A stretch of DNA of 64,000 bases from Sphingomonas qomolangmaensis (GCF_024496245.1 NZ_CP101740.1:1301501-1365500); one strand, 5' to 3'; shown: positions 15,883 to 25,481, counted from the first letter of the stretch. Notes: a model not told the origin generated them from the letters alone. A program made the numbers and translations.

Positions 15883-16211
15883 ACGGGTATCGCTTGTGGC
15901 ATGATGCTTCACGGGTCAGGCTGTAGTCCCAAAACCGGATCCAAATTGGGAAATGAGCCACAGGGGGGGTGAAACGGTTGCGACGTCGACCATCCCGCGC
16001 ACTCACCACGGCGGAGCCGTGTTCAACGCCGCGCGACGGCTGAAGGGCGATCGTCCGCATAACCGTGGCCGCTCATCTACCGTGAGCGGCTTTCTGATAA
16101 CGGCCGGAATCCAACCCCAAGCATGGTTTCAAACAGCTCATCGACTTGAGCTTGGTTGTGGGCCGCAGTCGTGGCATAGGACGATGATAACATCGCTGGA
16201 TCGGAAACTGA
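15883..16211. other. Intergenic region with a terminator and a TTGGGAA motif
   Basis: No gene was recognised. CCCAAAA and TTGGG arms lie at 15928-15950, part of a dispersed intergenic motif, and an intrinsic-terminator-like hairpin is at 16068-16095. Confidence 0.5.
16068..16095 (+). terminator. Intrinsic-terminator-like hairpin
   Basis: GCCGCTCA (16068-16075) pairs perfectly with TGAGCGGC (16083-16090), followed by TTTCT. It lies 186 bases after the LysR stop and before the next gene, so it may isolate the two. Confidence 0.55.
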
Positions 16212-17018
16212 ATGGCGATCTCAATTACACTCCTAATCACAGCTCTTTTAGCAGCTGATTGCGAAAGTATTCCAGGAAGTAACACGTTGTGGTCCAGTCC
16301 ATCCATAAATTGGCTATTTATCGGGGAGGATCACGGAACTAACGAAGAGCCCGAGGCCTTTGGGGATATCATCTGCGGCGCGTCTATATCGCGAAAAGTC
16401 CTAGTAGCGGTGGAGCAACCTGCCTCGGAACAGTCCGCAATCGATACGTTTCTTACCTCCAACGGCGGCGCCGCTGCCCGCGACGTGTTCCTAAAAAGCG
16501 CTATATGGACAAACACCTTCAAAGACGGCCGCTCCAGTCAGGCGCAATTTCGCCTCTTTGAGCGCTGGCGCACAATGTACTCCCGCGGAAAGATTGCCGG
16601 CGTAATAGCGTTCCAGCCCGTCACCGCTGTTGCCAGTGCAGCCGAGTACGAGGCTGCGATGGCTGGAGAACTAAAGCGTGCTTCGCGGCCCGATCATCTT
16701 GTGATCGCACTAGTTGGTAATGTTCATGCTATGCGGACCAAAGTTTCGTATTCAAACCCGTCCTATATGCCAGCAGCCGGCCTACTTCCGAGGAAACAGA
16801 CGGTCAGTGTCACGTTCGAAAGGAGCGGCGGGGAGCAATGGGCCTGCGCATCTATGACTGAATGCGGTGTCATTTCCTCCCCCGCTCCGGCTACCCCAGT
16901 GCCCGCAGGGACCCGGATTGAACCCGACGGTACATCTAGCTACTCGGCAGTCCTGTATCTTGGAAAACTCACCAGCGCTTCACCTCCTCAGCCAACTCCA
17001 TTATTAGATCGCCGCTGA
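16212..17018 (+). CDS. ChaN/EreA-like fold protein, function unknown
   Basis: The 268-residue protein has a short hydrophobic N-terminus, a GEDHGTNEE motif near residues 38-46, 'VAVEQPASEQ' near 66-75 and 'LVGNVHAMR' near 169-177. The pattern of an acidic/His motif, a conserved E and a final GN-x-H resembles the erythromycin-esterase/ChaN (TIKI-like) fold, which covers haem-binding proteins and hydrolases. Whether it is exported is unclear. It is flanked by non-coding DNA with no operon partner. Confidence 0.55.
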   Translation: MAISITLLITALLAADCESIPGSNTLWSSPSINWLFIGEDHGTNEEPEAFGDIICGASISRKVLVAVEQPASEQSAIDTFLTSNGGAAARDVFLKSAIWTNTFKDGRSSQAQFRLFERWRTMYSRGKIAGVIAFQPVTAVASAAEYEAAMAGELKRASRPDHLVIALVGNVHAMRTKVSYSNPSYMPAAGLLPRKQTVSVTFERSGGEQWACASMTECGVISSPAPATPVPAGTRIEPDGTSSYSAVLYLGKLTSASPPQPTPLLDRR

Positions 17019-17668
17019 TCGTGCGCGCACCCCGAAGCGATTAACCGTAAATATCGCACTAGATTTAGCGAGAGTCCGAGCGTTTCGGTGGCGCCTATAT
17101 CCGATGCAGCCCGCGTGCTGCCAGTGCGAGCAGAACCTCAGAATACCATCCTTTTGGGAAAGGCGGCGCGTCCGCAGATTCTTTTGCTACCGTAGGGTTC
17201 GACGAGGCTGAGCGCTTTGACACCGTGCGTCATCGCCAAGCGGTTGAGGCGGCCCGGAATTCGTGAGCATCGCCACCAACAACCGGGTGACCCGTCGATA
17301 ATATCGAGCGAGCGATCACGGGGCGGCTAGTGGGCGGGTGGTAGTCGCCCCGGCGGGTTGCTGTCCGCAGCCGAGGCGACGCCCCGCCCGCCGTAGGCCA
17401 ACCATGTGACGAGAATGCTTCGGTTTGACGCCAGCAGCAACGCCAGCCGGATTTGATTTGGCGGCGATCCCGGCTTGTCGGGGATCCTATCGCGGCCAAA
17501 GTGACGCCGGGGCGCATTAGTTCCGACCTGCGGCGGGAACAGCGGGACCGCTAGCCGATCGCCGGTCATAGAGGTCGGAATCGCATTGCGTTTGGGTAGC
17601 GGGATTTTGTACCGTCAGGAAGCAGCCCGCGGGTGGCTCGACGGTGGCAGCCATGACAGGAGGCAGAA
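17019..17668. other. Intergenic region, no gene seen
   Basis: Minus-strand frames at 17230-17569 are short, overlap each other and lack ribosome sites or family features. The region holds a CCTTTTGGGAA motif (17151-17161) and hairpins (GGCGGG/CCCGCC arms about 17333-17394, and GATCCC/GGGATC about 17467-17486), so it may contain a decayed element. Confidence 0.45.
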
Positions 17669-18010
17669 ATGGTCCGGTCCGATTTAGTCCTGGCAATCGC
17701 GCGCGACAATCCAGACTTAACCTTTGGTGATGCGCAAAAGGTCGTGGACGTCTTTTTCAACCAGATCGTGCTGGCCTTAGCTGGCGACGGACGTGTCGAA
17801 GTGCGCGGCTTCGGTACATTTGTCACCCGTTCCCGTGCTGCCCGCGAGGGTCGAGATCCTCGTACGGGCCAGACTGTATCGATATGCGCGAAACGCGTCC
17901 CATTCTATAAGCCGAGCAAGGAATGGAGAGGGCGCCTATCTGGATCGATTGGCCAATTTGCTGCAATAGAACCCCGCCGATGGCGAAAGCCTCGCGCGAC
18001 GCGAGATTAA
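17669..18010 (+). CDS. Integration host factor beta-like DNA-binding protein
   Basis: The 113-residue protein matches IHF-beta through residue 92: 'MVRSDLVLAIARDNPDLTFG', the DNA-bending arm 'GFGTFVTRSRAAREGRDPRT' and 'KRVPFYKPSKEWRGRL'. A 20-residue Arg-rich tail is unusual, since IHF-beta is normally about 95 residues. A good AGGAGG precedes the start. It is monocistronic and may be an accessory paralogue rather than the housekeeping copy. Confidence 0.85.
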   Translation: MVRSDLVLAIARDNPDLTFGDAQKVVDVFFNQIVLALAGDGRVEVRGFGTFVTRSRAAREGRDPRTGQTVSICAKRVPFYKPSKEWRGRLSGSIGQFAAIEPRRWRKPRATRD

Positions 18011-18249
18011 TGGTGATCGGCGAGCCCGATGCTTGTTAGCCACACAAATTGACATTGCTTCGGTTCAGACCGGCCGAAAACCAGCGAGGTTCCTGGTCTT
18101 CCTATGGCTTATGGTCTCTGTGGTAATCGAGCCCGACAGAAGCCGCTTAGCGCCCGAGCGGGAACGAACCACGGTCGCAATAAGCCTAGCCTGGATCGGG
18201 AGAAGCCAGCCGATTTGCCGAAAAAGTCGACAACTAAAAGCCTGCCGCG

Positions 18250-18462
18250 TTACGCTGGATCTTGGGTTGCCGTTCCCGCCAATCGGTCCGCAGCTTCCGC
18301 TATGCGCACCTTGGCTTTCGCGGCGACGTATTCCTCTCGGTCAGCCAGGGCGTCATACGCTTCGGCAGATCGCAGGTTTCGATCACGCACGTTGGCTAGG
18401 TTCGATGACGCAGCGGATGCGCGAGCATCATTGGCGCTCTCCCGATTGGATTTAGTGGCCAT
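18250..18462 (-). CDS. Small hypothetical Ala-rich protein
   Basis: A 70-residue frame starting MATKSNRESANDARASAASS, rich in Ala, Arg, Asp and Glu and probably one long helix. AGGGAG lies 8 bases before the start, which supports translation. No family recognised. It sits alone between the IHF-like gene and a Crp/Fnr gene. Confidence 0.45.
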   Translation of the reverse strand: MATKSNRESANDARASAASSNLANVRDRNLRSAEAYDALADREEYVAAKAKVRIAEAADRLAGTATQDPA

Positions 18463-18603
18463 GGCCGTTGCTCCCTGAGTTTGTTTGCGGTCCGGGCTTA
18501 ATGAGGCTGATTTCCTTGGCCAGCTAGCACCACCTATTTTGTGCAGCTTTTCCGCGGGCTACAGACTGGGTCCCTTTGGGCTCAGCACCACTCCTTTTCG
18601 TCA

Positions 18604-19401
18604 CTATTGGGGGGCGGGAGTAAGGCCCCGTGCTGCCCTCCCTGCGGTTGCAGTGCGCTCTGCTAGAGCAACCGCGAACTTGCCCGGCCCCGCCAAACGC
18701 TGATGGAGATAGTTGGCGTCGAATCCCGCGATGCGGGCCATCTCCGCCGGCCGCAATATCGTCAGCCACCCGCGGCCGAGATCCATCACCCCGGCTTGGC
18801 GCAACTCCTTCACTGTGCGATTCACGTGTACCGGCGTGAGGCCCAGCGCGTCGGCCAGAACCAACTGAGTGAGTGGCATTTCACACCTGTTGTGGCTCGC
18901 CAAGCCGACATCGCGCATGCGAATATACAGCTCGCACATCAGGTGCGAGACCCGTTCAATAGCCGTTCTTCGTCCCATGCTGACGACCCAGGCGCGAAGC
19001 ACGCCGGTATCGACCAACTGGGCCCACCAAAAGGCTCGGGTAATCGTAGGCCGCGCCTCGACCAGCGCCTGCATCTTCGCTCGCGGAAGTGTGGCTACCT
19101 TGGTCCGGGTCAGGGTAACGATGTTATGATCCATCGCCTCGAGCACCGCGATATGGATGTCGCAAAAATCGCCCGGCATCATAAAGGTCATTATCTGGCG
19201 GGAGCCATCTGGCAGAAGCTTGTACCGGCAGGCCCAGCCTTCGAGTATCACGAATACGGGGTCGGGCCGATCGCCTTCGCGGATGAGATGATGGCCCGCT
19301 CGTAATGTTCGAACATTTTGGCATGCAGCGGCGAGCAGCCGCTCATCCTCGTCGTTGAGTCGGCCGTACCCACGCAGCCGGTCAGAAAATGCATTGGTCA
19401 T
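18604..19401 (-). CDS. Crp/Fnr-family transcriptional regulator (paralogue 1)
   Basis: From the ATG at 19401 (GGGGAG upstream) the protein is 265 residues. It has a cyclic-nucleotide-binding-type beta-roll (about 15-130, 'GDRPDPVFVILEGWACRYKL', 'FMMPGDFCDIHI') and a C-terminal winged HTH (about 150-225, 'TQLVLADALGLTPVHVNRTV'). It has no N-terminal cysteines as in Fnr. A longer in-frame start at 19584 has no ribosome site. It closely resembles the regulator at 20656-21378, but has a 25-residue Ala/Arg-rich C-terminal extension. Confidence 0.9.
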   Translation of the reverse strand: MTNAFSDRLRGYGRLNDEDERLLAAACQNVRTLRAGHHLIREGDRPDPVFVILEGWACRYKLLPDGSRQIMTFMMPGDFCDIHIAVLEAMDHNIVTLTRTKVATLPRAKMQALVEARPTITRAFWWAQLVDTGVLRAWVVSMGRRTAIERVSHLMCELYIRMRDVGLASHNRCEMPLTQLVLADALGLTPVHVNRTVKELRQAGVMDLGRGWLTILRPAEMARIAGFDANYLHQRLAGPGKFAVALAERTATAGRAARGLTPAPQ

Positions 19402-19626
19402 GCCGAGCTCCCCTGCACACGTTTTATCGCGCTCGCCGAGGCAGGAATAAACATAGATTAGTGCGGATGGGGGCAGAGTCCGGAAATCTTGCCGCGCATC
19501 TGACGCAGTGCGGGGCAATGAGCGATTATTGGAGCCAGCTGCGCGCCGGCGGTAGGGCGGGCTTCGCTTGGCTGCTGTCCGCACCCGTACTCAGCCCAGT
19601 ATCGGTGAAGCAAGCGCCCCACCCGC

Positions 19627-19983
19627 CTACAGGTGAGCGAGCCGACGAAACATGTCGGTAACGTCCGCCGCAGCGAACGGCTTGTCAAAAACTACGCTCG
19701 ACGGCTTGCGAGGATAGCACTGACTGGGTGTTGCCGTGATGAAGATAACCGGAATTTCGCCTAGTTCCGATATGATGGTGCGCACAGCGCAGGGACCGGT
19801 CCCAGCCGTCAAAATGACATCCGACAGGATGATGTCGGGTTTGTGGTCGTGCGCTGCCAGTACCGCCTCGTTTTCCGTGAAAGCGATGGCAACAGAGGTA
19901 GCGCCCGCGTCCTCGGCAAGCAGTGCGAGATATTCAGCGATTACCCATTCGTCCTCGATGATCAGCGCATGACACATGGTCAT
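19627..19983 (-). CDS. Single-domain response regulator (receiver only)
   Basis: The 118-residue protein is one receiver domain: acidic pair in 'ALIIEDEWVIAEYL', phospho-acceptor Asp in 'PDIILSDVILTAG', Thr in 'VIFITATPSQ' and Lys in 'VVFDKPFAAADV'. No output domain, so it works by protein contact in a relay. The start overlaps the upstream gene's stop by 4 bases (19980-19983), which fixes the start. Confidence 0.88.
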   Translation of the reverse strand: MTMCHALIIEDEWVIAEYLALLAEDAGATSVAIAFTENEAVLAAHDHKPDIILSDVILTAGTGPCAVRTIISELGEIPVIFITATPSQCYPRKPSSVVFDKPFAAADVTDMFRRLAHL

Positions 19984-20273
19984 GATACCAGGCGCGGCGG
20001 GGTCGGCTCGCCAACGTCGGTTCGCAGCGACGTCGCGATGCTCGACAGCAACGCATGCGACCGCCACATCGGCGCGCCCGCCCCGTCCGCCGCCTCCGCC
20101 AGATCAAACTGAACGTCAACCGCACGGTCAACGATCTCAATCGCTTCGAGATTGGTCAGGACGGATTTCTCGCAGAGCCCGTGAATCAGGCTTTCGGCGA
20201 GCAGCAGTGCGGCCTGCCCATGCCCATCGGGGGTGGCAGTATTCCGTATCGGATGGTTGTCGTTGGACGGCAT
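19980..20273 (-). CDS. Conserved hypothetical protein coupled to the receiver gene
   Basis: The 97-residue protein is soluble and helix-rich ('LLLAESLIHGLCEKSVLTNL', 'EAIEIVDRAVDVQFDLAEAA'). Its stop overlaps the receiver start in ATGA, so the two are a translationally coupled pair, possibly a partner or phosphotransfer-associated protein. No family is certain. Start at 20273 is the first in-frame ATG. Confidence 0.6.
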   Translation of the reverse strand: MPSNDNHPIRNTATPDGHGQAALLLAESLIHGLCEKSVLTNLEAIEIVDRAVDVQFDLAEAADGAGAPMWRSHALLSSIATSLRTDVGEPTPPRLVS

Positions 20274-20655
20274 TGAAACGCCTTTTGTACAAGCTGGAGC
20301 ACGCGATCAGTCGGCCGCTTACGCTTGGTGAAGCTTGCCGACGGTAGCGGTTGGATACCCCATCCCGTCCTGTACGTTCGCAACATACAACAACTTTCGA
20401 CAATAACTTTCGTCAATGTCTATCGAATAACGTCACCTCAACTCCTGACCTGCCGTTTGGTTCGATCCGATCGAAATTATTGTCCGAAGCGAGCCTGAAT
20501 GGCGCACGGAAACGATCCAAGTCGTGACACACCCATTTATTTGCCTACCGAAAATCGGCGCCTCGACCGCTTCTTCGCAGTCGCAACATCTTATAAATCC
20601 CTGACAATAATTTTACTTATTATCATTTGCTGAAAGAAGGCGCTATGCCATCAGA
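20274..20655. other. AT-richer promoter region between divergent genes
   Basis: The last 100 bases before the Crp/Fnr start are notably AT-rich, with AATAATTTTACTTATTATC near 20606-20625. A four-codon mini-frame ATG-CCA-TCA-GAA-TGA (20645-20659) sits behind GAAAGAAGG (20631-20639) and overlaps the true start. Confidence 0.5.
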
Positions 20656-21378
20656 ATGATCAATCCGTTCACCCAGAAACTAAGCGGATTGGCCGAGCTG
20701 ACGGACGACGATGTCGCTGCGCTCGAAAAAGCCGTTTCGCGCCAGCGCCAGTATGTTGCTCGTCACGACCTGATCCGGGAGGGCGATGAGCCGGGTCCGA
20801 TGTTCGTCATTCTTGAGGGCTGGGCGTGCCGCTATAAAATCCTGCCCAGCGGAGCGCGGCAGATCATGGCGTTCCTGATGCCGGGCGACGCCTGCGATCT
20901 GCACATCAGGCTGCTGGCAGAGATGGACCATAGCATCCAGGTCATCACCCCCGCCAAGGTTGCCACTGTCTCCAAGGAGGAGATGCAGGCGATGATGGCG
21001 GCGCATCCTAACATCGCCCGGGCGATGTATTCTGCGCAGCTCGTCGATGAGGGGATCATGCGCGCATGGATCGTCAGCATGGGGCGCCGCAGCGCCGCCG
21101 AGCGCGTCGCGCATCTGATCTGCGAGCTTTACCTGCGTGCCCACACGATCGGTTCGACCGGCAATGGCGAGTTCGATCTGCCGCTGTCGCAAACGATACT
21201 GGCCGACGCATTGGGTATGACGGCGGTTCACATCAACCGGATCCTGAAGGAGCTACGGCTGTCGGGCGCTATGGCGCTCAAACGCGGCAGCGTCATCATA
21301 TCGGACCCGGTCAAGCTAGTGCAAATCGCCGGGTTCGATGAGAACTATCTTCATCGTCGGTTGCGTCAGGCCGTTTAG
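20656..21378 (+). CDS. Crp/Fnr-family transcriptional regulator (paralogue 2)
   Basis: The 240-residue protein has the same layout as the regulator at 18604-19401: a beta-roll sensor (about 10-130, 'GDEPGPMFVILEGWACRYKI', 'FLMPGDACDLHI') and a winged HTH (about 150-215, 'SQTILADALGMTAVHINRIL'). About half the residues match its paralogue by eye. There is no Fnr cysteine cluster. The start overlaps a four-codon mini-frame (20645-20659), so translation may be coupled. It lies divergent from the receiver pair. Confidence 0.9.
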   Translation: MINPFTQKLSGLAELTDDDVAALEKAVSRQRQYVARHDLIREGDEPGPMFVILEGWACRYKILPSGARQIMAFLMPGDACDLHIRLLAEMDHSIQVITPAKVATVSKEEMQAMMAAHPNIARAMYSAQLVDEGIMRAWIVSMGRRSAAERVAHLICELYLRAHTIGSTGNGEFDLPLSQTILADALGMTAVHINRILKELRLSGAMALKRGSVIISDPVKLVQIAGFDENYLHRRLRQAV

Positions 21379-21470
21379 GCGTACCCCGCGTGTGCCGAGA
21401 TCGACTGACAGCGCGCTATACGCTGTAGCCAAAGTGGCATGGTGCTCATGGCGCGACCAAGGAGCTTAAG

Positions 21471-21734
21471 GTGCCGAAATACAATATCGAGACAAGAAAC
21501 GCCTCCCATGTATGGGACACGTTCAGCATCGAGCTTCCGGATCATACGGCGGCGCGGGGGGAGGCTGCGAAGTTTGTGGGCAACCTGCTCCAAGAGCATG
21601 CCGACAAGATTTGGATCGACCAAGAGTGGCAGATCGACGTGACCGACGAGGCGGGTCTCATTCTCTACGTGATGAACCTGAGTGTGATGCAATCCGCGGC
21701 TACACAGCCAGACGAAAGCAATTCCGGCAACTAA
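21471..21734 (+). CDS. DUF6894-type small protein
   Basis: The 87-residue protein has 'IELPDHTAARGEAAKFVGNL' near residues 20-39 and 'IDVTDEAGLILYVMNL' near 54-69, the ELPD...A..EA and V.DE.G.....  pattern of DUF6894. These small proteins are abundant in alphaproteobacteria, often near stress and signalling genes; function unknown. GGAG (21461-21464) precedes the start. Confidence 0.7.
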   Translation: MPKYNIETRNASHVWDTFSIELPDHTAARGEAAKFVGNLLQEHADKIWIDQEWQIDVTDEAGLILYVMNLSVMQSAATQPDESNSGN

Positions 21735-21833
21735 GCCGGCGGCGACGCCGAGGTGCCGTCTCGACCATCAGCCTTGTTAAAAGGACCTGACTAGGCCTGT
21801 CAGCCGGCGTTAACTCGGCCAGCATATCTATCT

Positions 21834-22085
21834 GTGATGGACAAAAAACCAAGCCTGGACCCATTCCCCATGTTGCGGCCCCTGGATTGGTCGCCCCCGT
21901 TAGAAACGCTCGCTAAGGCTTGCTCTCTATGCGGCAACCCCCTGATTGTGCGAGAGGGAATGTTCAGCGACAACTTTCCCGTATGCTCCGAATGCGACGC
22001 CCTTCGAACCGCAGTCTCTCCTACACTGACTCAAGCGGCACGGTCGCGCCCACTCTTAACGATCGACAGCATCTCAGGCAGTTGA
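21834..22085 (+). CDS. Small protein with a CxxC...CxxC zinc-ribbon-like motif
   Basis: The 83-residue frame contains CSLCG near residues 32-36 and CSEC near 51-54, spaced as in a small zinc ribbon. The first Met is encoded by GTG or ATG (21834/21837). No strong ribosome site. A small metal-binding protein is plausible, but coding status is only moderately supported. Confidence 0.45.
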   Translation: MMDKKPSLDPFPMLRPLDWSPPLETLAKACSLCGNPLIVREGMFSDNFPVCSECDALRTAVSPTLTQAARSRPLLTIDSISGS

Positions 22086-22909
22086 TGGTATTTACGATGG
22101 CACCTCCGCTTCAGATAGACGTTTTGTTGTCTATTTACAGGTATTTACCGAGCTTGCGTGGCTACCGTAGGGGTCACCATCGTCAAGCCAGGATCGCTGG
22201 TATTCAGGGCTTTTTGGCGGCACGGTGAAAACATCACTTACATTTGGTCCCACACTTTCTGTCGGCTTCAATGGGCTGCCTTGGACCTAACTGGGTCACT
22301 AGTTACCCTTTTTTGATCATAACCAACAATCGACGGTCTGCGCCTTACCGATAAAATTTTGTGGAAGAACGACTGGCTCTGGGCCGGAAGCGGACTAGCA
22401 GGTCTCGGACGACCTGAGTTGCAAAGCAGACGCTCATCATGCGTTGTCGTCGCCGGCCGCGCTTCAGTATGGGCCAGATCCGCTGATTGTCCTGACAAAT
22501 ATCGCGCTACCACCTTGTCGAAGAAAACCCTTCTCTATTGCGGCGGCAGAGCCTTAGCTTGTATTGGGGCGCGGTCGACAAATCGGTAGCCACGACGCGG
22601 GCTACCCACCCCAAGTTGAGCACGATGACGATCGCGTGTGTGCTGACGGGGCGCACGCAACGGACAACGAAGGGCGGCACACTACGGGCGAATAGCTGGG
22701 ATGGCTTGGACCTACACACGGCGAAATGGGAGGCTGTCGCTTCGGCGCTCGGCAAAACCGTCCTGTTCGAACCGTGGACCGCGTCGGATCTTGAAGAGTT
22801 GCTCACCCGCCCTGAAACAATCGACTCGGTCGATTATTGGTTCGGTGGGTTCGAGTGGTCGCCGTCATGGCTCCCAACCCAGTGTCAGCGGACCGTCGCC
22901 GCGCTCGAA
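22086..22909. other. Low-coding region with remnants
   Basis: One open frame (22538-23194) crosses it, but its composition looks real only from about 22690 to 22970 and it runs into the traC relic. Nothing else is recognised. Confidence 0.4.
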
Positions 22910-22972
22910 AATCTTGTCGTGGCCACCGGGGCAGACACGCTACCGATCGAAAAATCGGCGAGCGCGCTGCTG
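22910..22972 (+). pseudogene. Relic of a traC gene
   Basis: About 50 of 63 bases match the intact traC core at 745-807, and the encoded block 'NLVVATGADTLPIEKSASALL' with Leu before it parallels 'ELVVATGADALPIEQLAGALL' of TraC. The match stops on both sides and there is no TraC start or C-terminus, so this is a fragment left by recombination or decay. Confidence 0.7.
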
Positions 22973-23206
22973 AGTGAGTCCGAAGCCAGTGCGTGGAGCG
23001 TTCGAAGCCAGTGCACACGTCTTACGATGTCGCGGCTTCTCCCGTACATGGTAGCATGCGCAGATGAACTCCGATCCCGACGGTTGGCTGGGTCGAGATT
23101 TAGGTACATTACAGATACATTAAAGCCAGCGATTATTCTTTGTAATATCGCATGTTTGCGGACGGTGCGCGTTATTACCACTATTGCAGAATAGATTTCA
23201 CTTTAC

Positions 23207-25474
23207 ATGGACGATTCATACACGTTACATTGGCTCAACTATCTGGCGACAGGGGAAGGACCTGGTGGCATGCAAGAAGCGAAGGCCTTCACGATCGCTG
23301 CAGGTGCGCTTGACACCAGCAATGCGCCCGCCGATCGTTTGGTGCTGGTCAATCAGTTCGTCCCCTACGCGTTGCCGATCAAAGGGGGCGGCTGGCCTTA
23401 CGCCTTGACCGCCAGCCAGATCGACCGCGCCGCGCGGTTCGTCGCGCGGATGAGCCCCGCGGATGCCAAAAAGGCAGACGTACCTGCGGAAATCTATGAG
23501 CGTGCGCAAATTTGGCGTAACCGCGCCGAGACCGACAGCTATATCGGCGGTGATACCGATGATCTGGCGACGACGCAGCCGACTACTCAGGTCACGGCTC
23601 AACTCGGCACCGAGTTCGGCTGGCTATTTCTCGATCGGACCAGGCTCCGCCCAGCGGGGTTCGCCCTCGGTGAACACCTGACGACGATCAGCCTCGCGCC
23701 CGGCGAAGAAGTGACGATCGAGCAGCGCTCCTTTACCAAGATTGAACGCGCTTTCGAAGAAGCAAGCGAGTCGGAAACCACTGCCGATCTCGAACTCTCC
23801 TCAACCTACGCAACCGAGCTAAGCGAGAGCCTCGACTGGCAGGTTTCGCTCGGCCGCAAGCGCAGCGACAACACCGGACAGAAGGTTTCCGGAAGTTATG
23901 AGGGCGTTGGCGTCGAAGCCTCGGCGAGTCAGGCGAACGACCTGACCGACGGCGATAATCGGACCGCGCGAAGTTCGACCAAACTCACCGAAAATGCGAC
24001 CCGCAAAGTCGCGGCGAAACAGCGGCGTCAACACAAAACAGTTTTCAAGCTATCCCAGGAAAGCCGTTTCGATACGAGCAGCAAGCGCGTACTACGAAAT
24101 AGCAACGCGCTGGCGCCCTATGATCTGCTATACTTCAAAGTTCAGCAGCGGCTCCAGATCTTTCATGAGCGTTATGGCGTAAGGCTTTGCTGGGCGCCGT
24201 CAGTGGCCGAACCGGGCAAAATGTTCCTCGAACGCCTAAACCGGCGCCGGGCGGAATTGCGTACGGCCGCGCTGGCGGAGGTCGACGTCGGCCCCCGCCC
24301 TGTGGCCCCGCTATCTCCGACAGCAGGCCTGCCGCAATCCGGTCAGGCGGTCGAGATGGCGGACCGTTTCGATCCGGTGTGGGGCGGCCAGAGTGCGGAC
24401 TACACGATCGATATCGCTGCGCCTCCAGGTTATATCTGGGACGGTCAGGCACCCACCGTCGATTTCGACTTCACCATGTCGCGCCCGTCGCATGCCAATC
24501 TGGTTACCTTCGCGCAAACGGGGTCGGGCGTACGGCTGATCGTTCATGTGGGTGTCGCTGACTGCCGGAACCCGTTCCAGCCGGATTTTTGGCAGGGGCG
24601 CGGCACGGCAACGCTAACCTGCACCGCGAACTTCGTTCCCGCACCCAATCCTGGCATCGATCAGGCGTATGGGGCCGCGTATGCGACCTACACGTCGCAA
24701 CTGGCCGATTACAATTCGAGGCTGGCAATCGCCAACGCCGCGGCAACCCGCGCAGTCGATATGGATTGGGATTTGGAACGCGCCCAATTGATTGCCAATG
24801 TCGATACCACCACCGAGATCATCGGCACGCTGATCGAGCAGGCCTTCCCAGCGCAGGTCAGGGACGACCCCTGGGAACTCGATCTTTGGGAGCGCATTTT
24901 CGACTTCCCGCGTATTACTATCCGGCTTTATCCGTCATGGTGGAACGGCCCCGAACTCAACGACGCAAAGGGCGCGGCCGACAGCTTCCTCAACGCGAGC
25001 TGGGCAAGGATCTATCTGCCGATCCGACCGGAGGCCGAGGCTGAAGCCCTGCGCTGGCTGATGGAGCGCCGCATCGGCGGGCCCGGCTCGACGGCAGTGG
25101 AAGCGATGATCGAGTATCTGGTCAAGGAATTGGCCACATATCGCCTCGCGAATTTTGGATCGGACATCGAGGCACCACACGCAACGGGCAGCACCGTCGC
25201 CACGTGCCCCGGGATCGATCAGCCGGTAAAGTGTCTGGGCTATTGGGAAGAGTCCCTGCCGACCGACGGGACCCACCTGGAAGTGCTTCAGGCCACAACA
25301 TCAGCCGCCGACGACGCGGCGAAGGCTCGCCTGGATGCCGAGGGCGCCTTGGCTGCAGCGCGGGCTAAATCCGAAGACGCGGAGGCAAATATCCGGACGA
25401 CTGTCGCCAGCGCTCCCTTCAGCGATCTGGACAACATCAGGATCCACATCGGGGGATCCGGTCCAGACACCTGA
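23207..25474 (+). CDS. Large protein of unknown function, first gene of a three-gene operon
   Basis: The 755-residue protein has no signal peptide and no family recognised. A mid segment (about 150-330) contains 'LGEHLTTISLAPGEEVTIEQ', a long Ser/Thr/Glu-rich stretch and 'SGSYEGVGVEASASQAND', whose alternating small and polar residues would suit long beta-hairpins. A beta-rich domain follows (about 400-480), and the C-terminal 60 residues are Ala/Asp/Arg-rich, probably coiled coil. No ribosome site precedes 23207; Met22 (23270), behind GGAAGGACC, is an alternative. Next gene starts 8 bases after the stop. A structural, pore-forming or effector-carrier role is possible but not shown. Confidence 0.75.
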   Translation: MDDSYTLHWLNYLATGEGPGGMQEAKAFTIAAGALDTSNAPADRLVLVNQFVPYALPIKGGGWPYALTASQIDRAARFVARMSPADAKKADVPAEIYERAQIWRNRAETDSYIGGDTDDLATTQPTTQVTAQLGTEFGWLFLDRTRLRPAGFALGEHLTTISLAPGEEVTIEQRSFTKIERAFEEASESETTADLELSSTYATELSESLDWQVSLGRKRSDNTGQKVSGSYEGVGVEASASQANDLTDGDNRTARSSTKLTENATRKVAAKQRRQHKTVFKLSQESRFDTSSKRVLRNSNALAPYDLLYFKVQQRLQIFHERYGVRLCWAPSVAEPGKMFLERLNRRRAELRTAALAEVDVGPRPVAPLSPTAGLPQSGQAVEMADRFDPVWGGQSADYTIDIAAPPGYIWDGQAPTVDFDFTMSRPSHANLVTFAQTGSGVRLIVHVGVADCRNPFQPDFWQGRGTATLTCTANFVPAPNPGIDQAYGAAYATYTSQLADYNSRLAIANAAATRAVDMDWDLERAQLIANVDTTTEIIGTLIEQAFPAQVRDDPWELDLWERIFDFPRITIRLYPSWWNGPELNDAKGAADSFLNASWARIYLPIRPEAEAEALRWLMERRIGGPGSTAVEAMIEYLVKELATYRLANFGSDIEAPHATGSTVATCPGIDQPVKCLGYWEESLPTDGTHLEVLQATTSAADDAAKARLDAEGALAAARAKSEDAEANIRTTVASAPFSDLDNIRIHIGGSGPDT

Positions 25475-25481
25475 CCCGTTC

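Noticed and set aside
17230..17569. Two overlapping minus-strand frames
   Set aside because: No ribosome site, no family resemblance, odd composition.
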